From NCBI RefSeq assembly GCF_013868155.1, contig NZ_JACEOG010000002.1, positions 496,001 to 560,000 of the forward strand: 64,000 nucleotides of DNA, given 5' to 3'. Source of the DNA: Aeromicrobium phoceense. GTDB lineage: Bacteria > Actinomycetota > Actinomycetes > Propionibacteriales > Nocardioidaceae. The translations under genes and the position numbers were made by a program. Below, one piece after another: positions 51,980-61,500 of the stretch. Positions within the stretch are counted from its first letter, which is position 1; every line of letters begins with the position of its first letter. The notes beneath the pieces were generated by a model. The model ran no database searches, had not been told where the DNA came from, and worked only from the letters and a program-made list of their open reading frames with translations.

Positions 51980-53203
51980 ATGAGCCCTGTCGTGCGCCAG
52001 TCGGAGAAGTTGAGGGATGTCCTGTACGACATCCGCGGCCCCGTCAGCGCGCGAGCCGCCCAGCTGGAGGCCGAGGGCCACCGGATCCTCAAGCTCAACA
52101 TCGGCAACCCGCAGCCGTTCGGCTTCGACGCGCCGTCGGAGATCCTCCAGGACGTCATCGCCGGCCTGCCGACGGCGCAGGGGTACTCCGACTCCCGCGG
52201 CATCCAGTCGGCCCGCCGCGCGGTGGTGCACCACTACCAGCTGCAGGACGGCTTCCCGGCGATCGACATCGACGACGTCTGGCTCGGCAACGGCGTCAGC
52301 GAGCTGATCCAGATCGCCCTGCAGGCGCTGCTCGACAACGGCGACGAGGTGCTGATCCCCACGCCGGACTACCCGCTGTGGACCGCCGTTACCAACCTCG
52401 CCGGGGGCCGGCCGGTGCACTACCGGTGCGACGAGGACAACGACTGGAACCCCGACCTCGAGGACCTCGAGTCCAAGATCACCGACCGCACCAAGGTCAT
52501 CGTCGTGATCAACCCGAACAACCCGACGGGTGCGGTCTACAGCCGCGAGACGCTCACGGCGATCGCCGACCTGGCGCGCAAGCACGACCTGATCCTCATG
52601 GCCGACGAGATCTACGACAAGATCCTCTACGACGACGCCGTGCACATCCCCATGGCCAGCGTCGCGCCCGACGTGCTGACCCTGACCTTCAACGGCCTGT
52701 CCAAGGCGTACCGGGTGTGCGGCTACCGCGCCGGCTGGCTCGTGGTGACCGGCCCGCTCGAGCGCGCCGAGGACTACCTCGAGGGCCTCACGCTGCTGGC
52801 CTCGATGCGCCTGTGCCCCAACGTGCCGGCGCAGAACGCGATCCAGGTGGCGCTCGGCGGCTACCAGTCGATCAAGGAGCTCATCCTGCCCGGCGGTCGC
52901 CTGCTCGAGCAGCGCGACACCGCCGTCAACGAGCTGCGCAAGATCCCGGGCGTCAGCGTGGTCACCCCGCGCGGAGCGCTCTACGCCTTCCCGCGGCTGG
53001 ACCCCGAGGTGTACCCCATCAAGGACGACCAGCGATTCGTGCTTGACCTGCTGATGAGCGAGAAGATCCTCCTCACGCAGGGGACGGGCTTCAACTGGCC
53101 CGACCCCGACCACCTGCGGATCGTGACGCTGCCGTGGTCGCGCGACCTCGCCGAGGCGATCCAGCGGATGGGGAACTTCCTCAGCACCTACCGCCAGGAC
53201 TGA
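51980..53203 (+). CDS. PLP-dependent aminotransferase (AlaA/AspC-like, class I)
   Basis: A 407-residue fold-type I aminotransferase, closest by sequence pattern to the alanine transaminase AlaA / mycobacterial AspC group (start MSPVVRQSEKLRDVLYDIRG). The PLP Lys is in FNGLSKAYRVCGYRAGW near residue 240-256. NPNNPTGAVYS near 175, ADEIYDKILYD near 204, and the C-terminal Arg region DHLRIVTLPW near 376 are typical. It should move amino groups between glutamate and pyruvate or oxaloacetate. CACAAT (51968-51973) is 6 nt before the ATG, next to the REP-like repeat. It overlaps the LicD-like gene tail by 16 bases. Confidence 0.93.
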   Translation: MSPVVRQSEKLRDVLYDIRGPVSARAAQLEAEGHRILKLNIGNPQPFGFDAPSEILQDVIAGLPTAQGYSDSRGIQSARRAVVHHYQLQDGFPAIDIDDVWLGNGVSELIQIALQALLDNGDEVLIPTPDYPLWTAVTNLAGGRPVHYRCDEDNDWNPDLEDLESKITDRTKVIVVINPNNPTGAVYSRETLTAIADLARKHDLILMADEIYDKILYDDAVHIPMASVAPDVLTLTFNGLSKAYRVCGYRAGWLVVTGPLERAEDYLEGLTLLASMRLCPNVPAQNAIQVALGGYQSIKELILPGGRLLEQRDTAVNELRKIPGVSVVTPRGALYAFPRLDPEVYPIKDDQRFVLDLLMSEKILLTQGTGFNWPDPDHLRIVTLPWSRDLAEAIQRMGNFLSTYRQD

Positions 53204-54555
53204 AGCACGCGGGCGAGCCAGCCGCGGCGCTCGGGCTCGGGCTCCGAAGGGGTAGGCGCCACGGTCTGGTCGGCGAAGTCCCGCTTGCGCCAGGTGTGCT
53301 TGAACCCCGGGTCGGGCGTGCTCCAGCCGGGCCCGTAGATCGTCTCGAGGTACGCCACCGGGTCGGCCGGCAGCGGGCACCGGACGCCGAGCAGCTCGCC
53401 CTCGCCGGTGGGGAACATCGTCGAGCGGTCGAGGGCTCCCCGGGTGCCGGGGTACCACGCGATGCGGTCGCCCTCGAAGAGCGCCGAGAACACGTCGACG
53501 CTCTTCTCGCCGGTGGCCGGGGCGACGTGCCGGTGGCCGAAGAAGTCCCCCTTCACGGCGAAGCCGCGGGCGCCCAGGAACTCCTCCACGCGGGCGTGCG
53601 CCTCGGGCAACGTGGCCGCCTCGTGGGGCTCGAACGCCACGATGAGGTCGAGGTCGTCGTCATGGGGGATGAGGTCGCCGTCGCGGACGACCGCCAGCGC
53701 GGCGCCGTAGCCGAAGCACACGTGCGGGGTGAGCTCGCGCAGCGCCTCGGCGACCGAGACCGTGAAGCGGACGTAGTCGACCTTCTCCCGTTCGGACCAG
53801 AACCGGAACGACCGGGTCGGGCCGTGGGCGGTCCACTCCAGCGACCGCCCGAGGAGCACGTCGTCGGAGACCACGCGCGCGAAGGCGCGTCGCGCCTCGT
53901 CGGGGACCTTCTTCGCGACCTGCTTCATCGCGGCCCGGGCGTCGCGGTAGTCGCCGGCGATGGTCATCTCTAGCGGACCCACCAGCATCACGAACTCGGA
54001 CCGGAGCTCTGGCGGCACCTGCGCGGCAGCCACGGACAGGAGGGTGTGGAGCAGCTCCCGGCGCTCGCGCGCGTCGTACACGGCCACGAGCTCCGCTCCG
54101 GGGGAGCCGACCTGCACCCGGATGTCGCGGTCCTCGACCGCCGCACGGGCGTCGATCGCGCGCAGCTGCACGGCGGCGACCTCGACGGGCTCGTCGAACG
54201 TGACCTCCGCCCAGGGACGGTCGTCGTGCTGCGTTTGGATCATCGGGCCGTCCCGGTGATCGGGGTCCAGGAGACGGGACGGCCGGAACGCCTCCTGCCG
54301 ACCCGCGGACCAGCTGCTCGCGACGACGGTGCTGCGACTCGCCAGCGCGTCGGGCGGAAGGCCGTCCGTCGTGACGATGCCGAGGGACTGCAGGCGCAGA
54401 GCCCCGGGGGAGAGCAGGTCCACCCGCACCCGGTCGACGAGGGTGGGGCCGAGGTCGACCCGCAGCTGACCGCCCGGGCCCACGAAGTCGATGTCCGGGA
54501 GCCGGGCGCCCACCTCGCCGATGGTCCGGCGAAGCGCCGCTTCGAGGGAGGTCAC
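53188..54555 (-). CDS. LicD/FKRP-like nucleotidyltransferase-fold protein with an N-terminal beta-rich domain
   Basis: A 455-residue protein of two parts. Residues about 80-155 look like a discoidin-type carbohydrate-binding fold (RPWAEVTFDEPVEVAAVQLRAIDARAAVEDRDIRVQVG). Residues about 250-420 resemble LicD-type phosphotransferases: YGAALAVVRDGDLIPHDDDLDLI has the GxLLxxxRxxxFxPxDDDxD pattern with metal-binding Asp. LicD relatives transfer phosphocholine or other groups to cell-wall polymers. Substrate unknown. It begins 1 base after the stop of the methyltransferase gene, so the two form an operon. No signal peptide. Confidence 0.75.
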   Translation of the reverse strand: MTSLEAALRRTIGEVGARLPDIDFVGPGGQLRVDLGPTLVDRVRVDLLSPGALRLQSLGIVTTDGLPPDALASRSTVVASSWSAGRQEAFRPSRLLDPDHRDGPMIQTQHDDRPWAEVTFDEPVEVAAVQLRAIDARAAVEDRDIRVQVGSPGAELVAVYDARERRELLHTLLSVAAAQVPPELRSEFVMLVGPLEMTIAGDYRDARAAMKQVAKKVPDEARRAFARVVSDDVLLGRSLEWTAHGPTRSFRFWSEREKVDYVRFTVSVAEALRELTPHVCFGYGAALAVVRDGDLIPHDDDLDLIVAFEPHEAATLPEAHARVEEFLGARGFAVKGDFFGHRHVAPATGEKSVDVFSALFEGDRIAWYPGTRGALDRSTMFPTGEGELLGVRCPLPADPVAYLETIYGPGWSTPDPGFKHTWRKRDFADQTVAPTPSEPEPERRGWLARVLQSWR

Positions 54556-54556
54556 G

Positions 54557-55210
54557 TCACCGCCTCAGGAACAGCGCCCGTGCCACGTAGGCGTCGTCCT
54601 GCCGGTACTTCGCGAAGCCGAAGCCCTCGACCGCATACGCGACGTCGAACCCGTGCAGGACCGCCTCGGCGTTGAACGAGGTCGGGTCGACGAATCGGCG
54701 GAAGTGGCTGCCGGTGACCTTGGCGCCACTGGAGTCGCGCAGGGTGCGGTACTCGACGGCCAGCCGGTCGCCGGGGGACGTCAGGGACGCCGCCAGGTCG
54801 AGGAACGCGGTCTGCTCCTCGTCGGTGATCGCGTGGACGAAGAAGCGGGCGTAGACCACGGTGGTGCCGGGTCTCACGCGCAGCTGCGCCGCGAGGCCGT
54901 CCTGGTCGATCGTGGCCGCGAGGAACTCGACGTCGAGGCCCAGGTCGGCGGCCTCCGCCGTGCACGCCTCGACCGCGGCCTTGGAGGCGTCGACGCCCGT
55001 GACGTCGTGACCGTGCGCTGCGAAGAACAGGGTGTCGCGCCCGGACCCGCTGCCGAACTCGATCACCCGCCCCGGCTGGTCGAGCTCGCCCGCCACGAAG
55101 GCAGCGAACTGCGACGGCAGGGGACGCGCCACGCCGCTGTCGGCGTAGTAGGCGTTCCAGTAGTCGTCGCGCTCCTGCGGGGCGTCGAGCCGGTCGGCGG
55201 CGCGGGCCAT
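54557..55210 (-). CDS. class I SAM-dependent methyltransferase
   Basis: A 217-residue methyltransferase. Motif I is RVIEFGSGSGRDTLFFAAHG near residue 48-67, motif II TGVDASKAAVEACT near 72-85, then FFVHAITDEEQTAFL near 123. The pattern matches small-molecule or glycan methyltransferases rather than RNA enzymes. An AGGGGGA ribosome site precedes the ATG at 55210; a GTG eight codons upstream is possible. Operon with the LicD-like gene suggests that both modify the same surface glycan or phospholipid-linked sugar, which is an inference. Confidence 0.82.
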   Translation of the reverse strand: MARAADRLDAPQERDDYWNAYYADSGVARPLPSQFAAFVAGELDQPGRVIEFGSGSGRDTLFFAAHGHDVTGVDASKAAVEACTAEAADLGLDVEFLAATIDQDGLAAQLRVRPGTTVVYARFFVHAITDEEQTAFLDLAASLTSPGDRLAVEYRTLRDSSGAKVTGSHFRRFVDPTSFNAEAVLHGFDVAYAVEGFGFAKYRQDDAYVARALFLRR

Positions 55211-55239
55211 GCTTCCCCCTGGGTCCGGTGTCACGCACG

Positions 55240-55278
55240 CGAACCGTACGTGAACGTCCGGTTAACGTACACGGTTCG
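55240..55278. promoter_or_regulatory. inverted repeat upstream of the methyltransferase/LicD operon
   Basis: CGAACCGT (55240-55247) and ACGGTTCG (55271-55278) are perfect inverted arms around a centre with two more AACGT-type elements. It lies 30-68 bases ahead of the operon start, where a promoter is expected, and 46 bases past the coiled-coil gene stop. It may be an operator for a dimeric regulator; a weak terminator is the other reading. Confidence 0.4.
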
Positions 55279-55323
55279 CAGGTCCCGGGGGAGGACCTTC
55301 GTCAAGCCGGCCGTGCGCCGGGT

Positions 55324-56466
55324 TCAGTCGGCCTGACGGAAGGAGCGGCGCACCTCGCGGGCCCCGCGCTCGTCGAGCTCTCGCAGCTCGCGCGCGATCT
55401 CGTCACCGGCCTTGCGGGCGTGATTGAGGTCCTCGCGCACCTGGTCGAGGTGCTCCTTCCACGTGCGCTGGAACCCGTTCATGCTGCCGATCTGCTCGTC
55501 CTCGGGCGTCATGCGGCCCTCGCGGATGGCGATCCTGATGTCGGGGATCTGCTCGTCGGCGCGGTTGAGGGCCTGCGCGCACTCCTGCAGCTGCTCGCCG
55601 ACCGTGGTGAGGTCCTCGGGGCGGGACACGCGGGTCAGGTCGGGTGCGGCCTGCTGGTCGGGGGTCTGAGCCACCGAGGCGAGGGCCTTCTCGCGACGGG
55701 GGAGCTGCTCGACGAGCTGCTCGTCGACGCGGTGGACTTGGCGCAGCGCCTCCACGATGTCGTCGAAGATCGCCTGCACGCTCTGGCGGTAGCGCTCGGC
55801 GATCTGGTCGACCTTGCCGTCCATCGCCATCGCGACGGCGCCGTGGCGGTCGGTGAACTCGAGGCCGGCGAGGCGGCGCAGGGGACCGTCCACCTGGTTG
55901 AGCACCTGCTGGTCCATGGCGCGGATCAGCTGGGCCGCCTCGGTGGGCGGCTCGGGATCGCGACGCTCGCGGTCCCCACCGCCGCCACCTCCGCCGCCGT
56001 GACCGCCGCCCTTGCCGTCCTTGCGGGCCCTCTCCTCACGCTCCTCGCGCTCGATGCGCTCGTTCCGCTCGCGCTCGGCCTGCGCGACCCGCTCGTTGAG
56101 GTCGTCGACCTGGTCGCGCAGCTCCTGGCGCGCCTGACGCCAGCGACGACGCGCCTCCTCCACCGTGCCCTGGGCGTCGGTGAGGCGATCGGCCTGGCGG
56201 CGGACGGTCTCGGCCAGGTCGGAGAGCTGCTCGGCGTCGGCCTCGAGCACCTGTCCGATGGTGCCGGCCACGCGGGACATCGCGCGGACCGTGGGCCCTC
56301 GCGACTCCTTCGGCGCGTCGGCCTCGCGGAGCCGCTTGCCCACGTCGGTGAGCCCGGTGATGAAGTCCTCCAGCTTCTGCGCGCCGCCGCGCAGGCGCTC
56401 GGGGTCCCCCGGGATCTCGAGCGCGTCCGGATCGAATCGCAGGACCTGCTGCAGGTCGGCCACCAT
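55324..56466 (-). CDS. coiled-coil protein with a WXG-like helical N terminus, unknown function
   Basis: A 380-residue, highly charged helical protein. Residues about 1-125 form a helical pair reminiscent of WXG100/type VII substrates (GDPERLRGGAQKLEDFITGL, then a second helix ending EEARRRWRQARQEL). A coiled coil and a Gly/Arg-rich hinge (eight Gly in a row near residue 165) come next. The C-terminal half is again helical, with many Glu, Arg and Gln. No signal peptide. No type VII secretion genes are in the window, so export is not shown. The ATG at 56466 follows a GGGGG stretch. It is divergent from the ABC transporter genes. Confidence 0.65.
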   Translation of the reverse strand: MVADLQQVLRFDPDALEIPGDPERLRGGAQKLEDFITGLTDVGKRLREADAPKESRGPTVRAMSRVAGTIGQVLEADAEQLSDLAETVRRQADRLTDAQGTVEEARRRWRQARQELRDQVDDLNERVAQAERERNERIEREEREERARKDGKGGGHGGGGGGGGDRERRDPEPPTEAAQLIRAMDQQVLNQVDGPLRRLAGLEFTDRHGAVAMAMDGKVDQIAERYRQSVQAIFDDIVEALRQVHRVDEQLVEQLPRREKALASVAQTPDQQAAPDLTRVSRPEDLTTVGEQLQECAQALNRADEQIPDIRIAIREGRMTPEDEQIGSMNGFQRTWKEHLDQVREDLNHARKAGDEIARELRELDERGAREVRRSFRQAD

Positions 56467-56572
56467 GATGAACCCCCGAGTTCGTCGAAATGCTGGCCCA
56501 TTCCTACCACCGATCGCAGGTCTCGTCCCGTCAGGGCTTATTTCTGTCGGACCCTTCGTCCATGATCGGAGG

Positions 56573-57541
56573 ATGAGTGACATGATCCGCGCGACCGGAC
56601 TGGTCAAGCGCTATGGCGACGTCGAGGCCCTGGCGGGTCTCGACCTGGCGGTGCCCGAGGGCACCGTCCTGGGACTGCTCGGGCCCAACGGTGCGGGAAA
56701 GACCACGGCGGTCCGCATCCTCACCACCTTGCTCACGCCCGACGAGGGCCAAGCCACGGTCGCGGGGGTCGACGTCCTGACCGACCCCGACGGGGTGCGC
56801 CGGCGCATCGGCCTGTCGGGCCAGTACGCGGCGGTGGACGAGTACCTCACCGGCTACGAGAACCTCGAGATGGTCGGGCGGCTGTACGGAATGAAGGCCA
56901 AGGCGGCCGGAGCCCGGGCGCGCGACCTGCTGGCGCGGTTCGGCCTGTCCGACGCGGCCGACCGGCCGTCGAAGACCTACTCCGGCGGCATGCGGCGCCG
57001 GCTCGACCTCGCCGGCGCGCTGGTGGCCGAGCCACCGGTGATCGTGCTCGACGAGCCGACCACGGGCCTCGACCCGCGCAGTCGCCAGCAGATGTGGGAG
57101 GTCATCGCCGACCTCGTCGCGAACGGCGGCACGGTGCTGCTCACCACGCAGTACCTCGAGGAGGCCGACCTGCTGGCCGACAACATCATCGTCATCGACC
57201 GCGGCCGCTCCATCGCCGAGGGCACCGCCGACCAGCTCAAGTCGAAGGTGGGCGGCGAGAGGATCGAGGTCGTCGTCGACGACGTGGAGCAGGCGCCCCG
57301 CGTGCACGACTTCCTGGCCGAGGTCGCCAAGGGCGACGTGGCGCAGAACGATCGGGCGCTCTCGGCGGCGGTCAGCGGCTCGGGTGCCGACGACCTGATG
57401 CAGGTGCTCGGCAACATCCGCGCGGCCGGCATCGACGTCCTCGACATCGGGCTGCGACGGCCCACCCTCGACGACGTGTTCCTGTCCCTGACCGGTCACC
57501 AGGCCGAGGACGAGACGACCGAGCAGGAGGCTGGACGATGA
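56573..57541 (+). CDS. ABC transporter ATP-binding protein (DrrA-like exporter family)
   Basis: A 322-residue ABC ATPase. Walker A GPNGAGKTT is near residues 39-47, the Q-loop GQYAAVDEYLTGYENL near 81, the signature YSGGMRRRLDLA near 141-152, Walker B VIVLDEPTTGLDP near 159-171, and the His switch is replaced (LLTTQYLEEADLL). The C-terminal extension of about 100 residues (GRPTLDDVFLSLTG-type end) is that of the DrrA/daunorubicin-resistance group. A CGGAGG ribosome site precedes the ATG. The permease ATG lies 4 bases inside its 3' end. Confidence 0.93.
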   Translation: MSDMIRATGLVKRYGDVEALAGLDLAVPEGTVLGLLGPNGAGKTTAVRILTTLLTPDEGQATVAGVDVLTDPDGVRRRIGLSGQYAAVDEYLTGYENLEMVGRLYGMKAKAAGARARDLLARFGLSDAADRPSKTYSGGMRRRLDLAGALVAEPPVIVLDEPTTGLDPRSRQQMWEVIADLVANGGTVLLTTQYLEEADLLADNIIVIDRGRSIAEGTADQLKSKVGGERIEVVVDDVEQAPRVHDFLAEVAKGDVAQNDRALSAAVSGSGADDLMQVLGNIRAAGIDVLDIGLRRPTLDDVFLSLTGHQAEDETTEQEAGR

Positions 57542-58362
57542 CCATCATCACCGAGCGCAGCGCACCCATGCGCGTCCTCAGCGACGGCTGGGTGTGCGCC
57601 AAGCGCAATCTCATCAAGATCAAGCGCGTTCCCGAGATCATGGTGTTCGTCCTGATCTCGCCCATCATGTTCGTGCTGCTGTTCGCGTACGTGTTCGGCG
57701 GCGCCATCGATGCCGGACCGGGCCTGGACTACAAGGAGTTCCTGATCGGCGGCATCTTCGCCCAGACGGTGGTGTTCGGTGCCACGTTCTCCGGCGCGGC
57801 GATGGCCGAGGACATGCAGAAGGGCTTCATCGACCGGTTCCGCTCGCTGCCCATGTCGCGCTCGGCGGTGCTGGTCGGGCGCACCGGCGCCGACGTGGTC
57901 TACAACGTGCTGTCGCTGATCATCATGGCGCTCACGGGCCTGCTGGTGGGCTGGCGTGCGCACGAGGGCATCCCCAAGATGCTGGCCGCGTTCGTGCTGC
58001 TGCTGGTGTTCGCCTACGCGATCAGCTGGATCATGGCCTGGGTCGGGTTGATCGTGCCGAGCGTCGACGTGATCAACAATGCGTCGTTCATCGTGATCAT
58101 GCCGCTGACGTTCGTCTCGAACGCGTTCGTGCCCACCGAGTCGTTCCCGCCGTTCCTGCAGCCGTTCGTCGAGTGGAACCCCGTCTCGGCGCTCACCCAG
58201 GCCGTGCGCGAGCTCTTCGGCAACGTTCCTGTGGGGGTTCCGGTCCCCGACGCGTGGAGCCTGCAGAACCCGGTGCTGTACACGCTGCTGTGGGTCGTGC
58301 TGATCGTCGCGGTGTTCGTGCCGCTGTCGGTGCGGGCCTACCAGCGCGCGTCCACCAAGTAG
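57538..58362 (+). CDS. ABC-2 type permease (DrrB-like)
   Basis: A 274-residue membrane permease with six hydrophobic segments, of the ABC-2/DrrB family. N-terminal WVCAKRNLIKIKRVPEIMV, the family stretch AMAEDMQKGFIDRFRSLPMSRSAVL near residue 88-110, and the C-terminal FVPTESFPPFLQPFVEWNPVSALTQAVREL near 200-230 are typical. With the ATPase it should export a hydrophobic compound or lipid. The substrate is unknown; no biosynthetic cluster is nearby. It overlaps the ATPase gene. Confidence 0.93.
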   Translation: MTIITERSAPMRVLSDGWVCAKRNLIKIKRVPEIMVFVLISPIMFVLLFAYVFGGAIDAGPGLDYKEFLIGGIFAQTVVFGATFSGAAMAEDMQKGFIDRFRSLPMSRSAVLVGRTGADVVYNVLSLIIMALTGLLVGWRAHEGIPKMLAAFVLLLVFAYAISWIMAWVGLIVPSVDVINNASFIVIMPLTFVSNAFVPTESFPPFLQPFVEWNPVSALTQAVRELFGNVPVGVPVPDAWSLQNPVLYTLLWVVLIVAVFVPLSVRAYQRASTK

Positions 58363-58420
58363 CGCATCGGGGGAGGACTCCCACGCGGGCGTGCCTACCG
58401 ACTCCGGTCGGGCGCTCACG

Positions 58421-58524
58421 TAGTCTGGAGTCCTTCCCCGACCCCTCGGCCGCCGGCTCCTCTGGCGGCCCGACACCTGTCCCCGGGCGGGGAACGAACG
58501 ACGTAGCGGAGGCCGACGGCGACC
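58421..58524 (+). promoter_or_regulatory. dnaE promoter and leader
   Basis: TAGTCT (58421-58426) is a fair -10 box. The leader of about 90 nt holds a 7-bp GC hairpin (58448-58454 with 58464-58470) and ends in GCGGAGG, a ribosome site about 12 nt before the ATG. No clear -35. Confidence 0.4.
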
Positions 58525-61500
58525 ATGGCGAGTGATTCGAGCTTCGTGCACCTGCACGTCCACACGGAGTACTCGATGCTCGACGGACACTCGTTGCTCG
58601 ACGGGATGTTCGAACGCACCGCCGAGCAGCAGATGCCGGCGATCGCGATGACCGACCACGGCAACGTGCACGGCGCCTACGACTTCTGGAACACCGCGCG
58701 CAAGCACGGCGTCAAGCCGATCATCGGCCTCGAGGCCTACCTCACCCCCGGCACGCACCGCAGCGAGAAGAAGCGCGTGCGCTGGGGTCGCGGCAACGCG
58801 GCCGAGGAGGGCGGCGACGACGTCGCCGGCGGTGGCGCCTACACCCACATGACGATGTGGGCCTCCACCACCGAGGGCATGCACAACCTGTTCCGGCTGT
58901 CGTCGCTGTCCAGCCTCGAGGGCTACTACTACAAGCCGCGCGCCGACCGCGAGCTGCTGGAGACCTACTCGAACGGGCTCATCGCCACCACCGGCTGCCC
59001 GTCGGGCGCGGTCCAGACCCGGCTGCGCCTCGGGCAGTACGAGGAGGCGCGGCGCGAGGCCGCCGAGCTGCAGGAGATCTTCGGCAAGGAGAACTTCTTC
59101 CTCGAGCTGATGGACCACGACATCTCGGTCGAGCGCCGGGTCCGCGACGACCTGCTGCGCCTGGGCCGCGAGCTCGGCATCCCGCCGGTCGCCACGAACG
59201 ACTCCCACTACACGCACCCGCAGGACGCCGCGGCGCACGACGCGCTGATCTGCGTCGCCTCCGGCAAGCGCATCAGCGACGAGAAGCGCCTGCGGTTCGA
59301 CGGCGGCGGCTACTACATCAAGTCCGCCGCCGAGATGCGCTCGCTGTGGGAGGACAAGCACGGCATGAAGGAGGCGTGCGACAACACACTCCTGATCGCC
59401 GAGCGCTGCGACGTCGAGTTCACCGAGTCCACGGGCGGCTACATGGCTCGCGCCGACGTGCCCGCCGGGGAGACCGAGGAGTCCTGGTTCCGCCAGGAGG
59501 TCTGGCGCGGGATCGAGTCGCGCTACGGCACCGACTTCTCCGACGAAGTGCGTGCGCGCACCGAGATGGAGCTCGACATCATCGCGCAGAAGGGGTACTG
59601 CGGGTACTACCTCGTCGTCGCCGACTTCATCAACTGGTCCAAGGACAACGGCATCCGCGTGGGTCCGGGTCGTGGATCGGGCGCCGGCTCGATCGCCGCC
59701 TACGCGCTGCGGATCACCGACCTGTGCCCGCTGCAGAACGGCTTGATCTTCGAGCGCTTCCTCAACCCCGAGCGCCCGTCGATGCCCGACTTCGACATCG
59801 ACTTCGACGAGCGTCGCCGCGGCGAGGTCATCCAGTACGTCACCCAGAAGTACGGCACCGACAAGGTCGCCCAGATCGCCACGTTCGGCCGGCTCAAGTC
59901 CAAGGCCGCGGTCAAGGACGCCAGCCGCATCCTGGACTACCCCTTCGCCATGGGCGACAAGATCACCAAGGCGATGCCCGCCGACGTGATGGGCAAGGGC
60001 GTCAAGCTCGCCGACATCTTCGACGAGTCGCACCCGCGCTACAACGACGGCAAGGACTTCCGCGACCTGCACGCGCAGGACCACGACGTGCGCAAGGTCT
60101 ACGACATCGCGCTGGGCCTCGAGGGCCAGATCCGCAACTGGGGCGTGCACGCCGCCGGCGTGATCATGAGCAGCGACCCGCTGCTGGACATCGTCCCGAT
60201 CATGAAGCGCGAGGCCGACGGCTCGGTCATCACGCAGTTCGACTACCCGATGTGCGAGTCGCTCGGTCTGGTCAAGATGGACTTCCTGGGGCTGCGCAAC
60301 CTCACGGTGCTCAACGACGCCATCGAGAACATCAAGGCGAACCGCGACATCGACCTCGTGCTCGAGGACCTCGCGTTCGACGACCCCGAGGCCTACGCGC
60401 TGCTGTGCCGCGGCGACACGCTCGGCGTGTTCCAGCTCGACTCGCCGCCCATCCGCCAGCTGCTCAAGCAGATGCAGCCCGACAACTTCGAGGACATCAG
60501 CGCCGTCATCGCGCTCTACCGTCCCGGTCCGATGGGCGCGGACAGCCACACGAACTACGCCAAGCGCAAGAACGGCCGCCAGGAGATCGACTACATCCAT
60601 CCTGAGCTGACCGAGGCGCTCAAGCCGATCCTGGGCACGACCTACGGGCTGATCGTGTACCAGGAGCAGGTCATGGAGATCGCCCAGGTGCTGGCCGGGT
60701 ACTCGCTCGGACAGGCCGACAACCTGCGTCGCGCCATGGGCAAGAAAAAGCGCGAGGTCCTCCAGCAGGAGTTCGTCGGCTTCGAGGCCGGCATGGTCGA
60801 GCGCGGCTTCTCCACGAACGCCGTCAAGACGCTGTGGGAGATCCTCGTCCCGTTCGCCGACTACGCGTTCAACAAGGCGCACTCGGCCTCGTACGGCGTC
60901 ATCAGCTACTGGACCGCCTACCTCAAGGCGCGCTACCCGGCCGAGTACATGGCGGCCCTGCTGACCAGCGTCAAGGACGACAAGGACAAATCGGCTCTCT
61001 ACCTGGCCGAGTGCCGGCGCCTGGGCATCAAGGTGCTGCCGCCCGACGTCAACGACTCGGTGGCGAACTTCGCCTCGGTCGGTCCCGACATCCGCTTCGG
61101 CCTCACCGCGGTGCGCAATGTCGGCGCCAACGTCGTGGCCGGGATCATCGAGGCGCGCGAGACCAAGGGCGCCTTCACCGACTTCGCCGACTTCCTCGAC
61201 AAGGTCCCCACGCAGGTGTGCAACAAGCGCGTCCTCGACTCGCTGATCAAGGCCGGCGCGTTCGACTCCCTCGGGCACGGCCGGCGCGCGCTGGCCTCGA
61301 TCGCCGAGGAGGCGGTCGACCAGTACATCGACATCAAGCGCAACGCGGCCATCGGCCAGGACTCGCTGTTCGGCGCGTTCGAGGAGGAGTTCGACGGGCT
61401 CGGCATCACCGTGCCGGACATCGCCGACTGGGAGAAGACGCAGAAGCTCGCGTTCGAGCGCGACATGCTGGGCCTCTACGTGTCCGACCACCCCCTCGGC

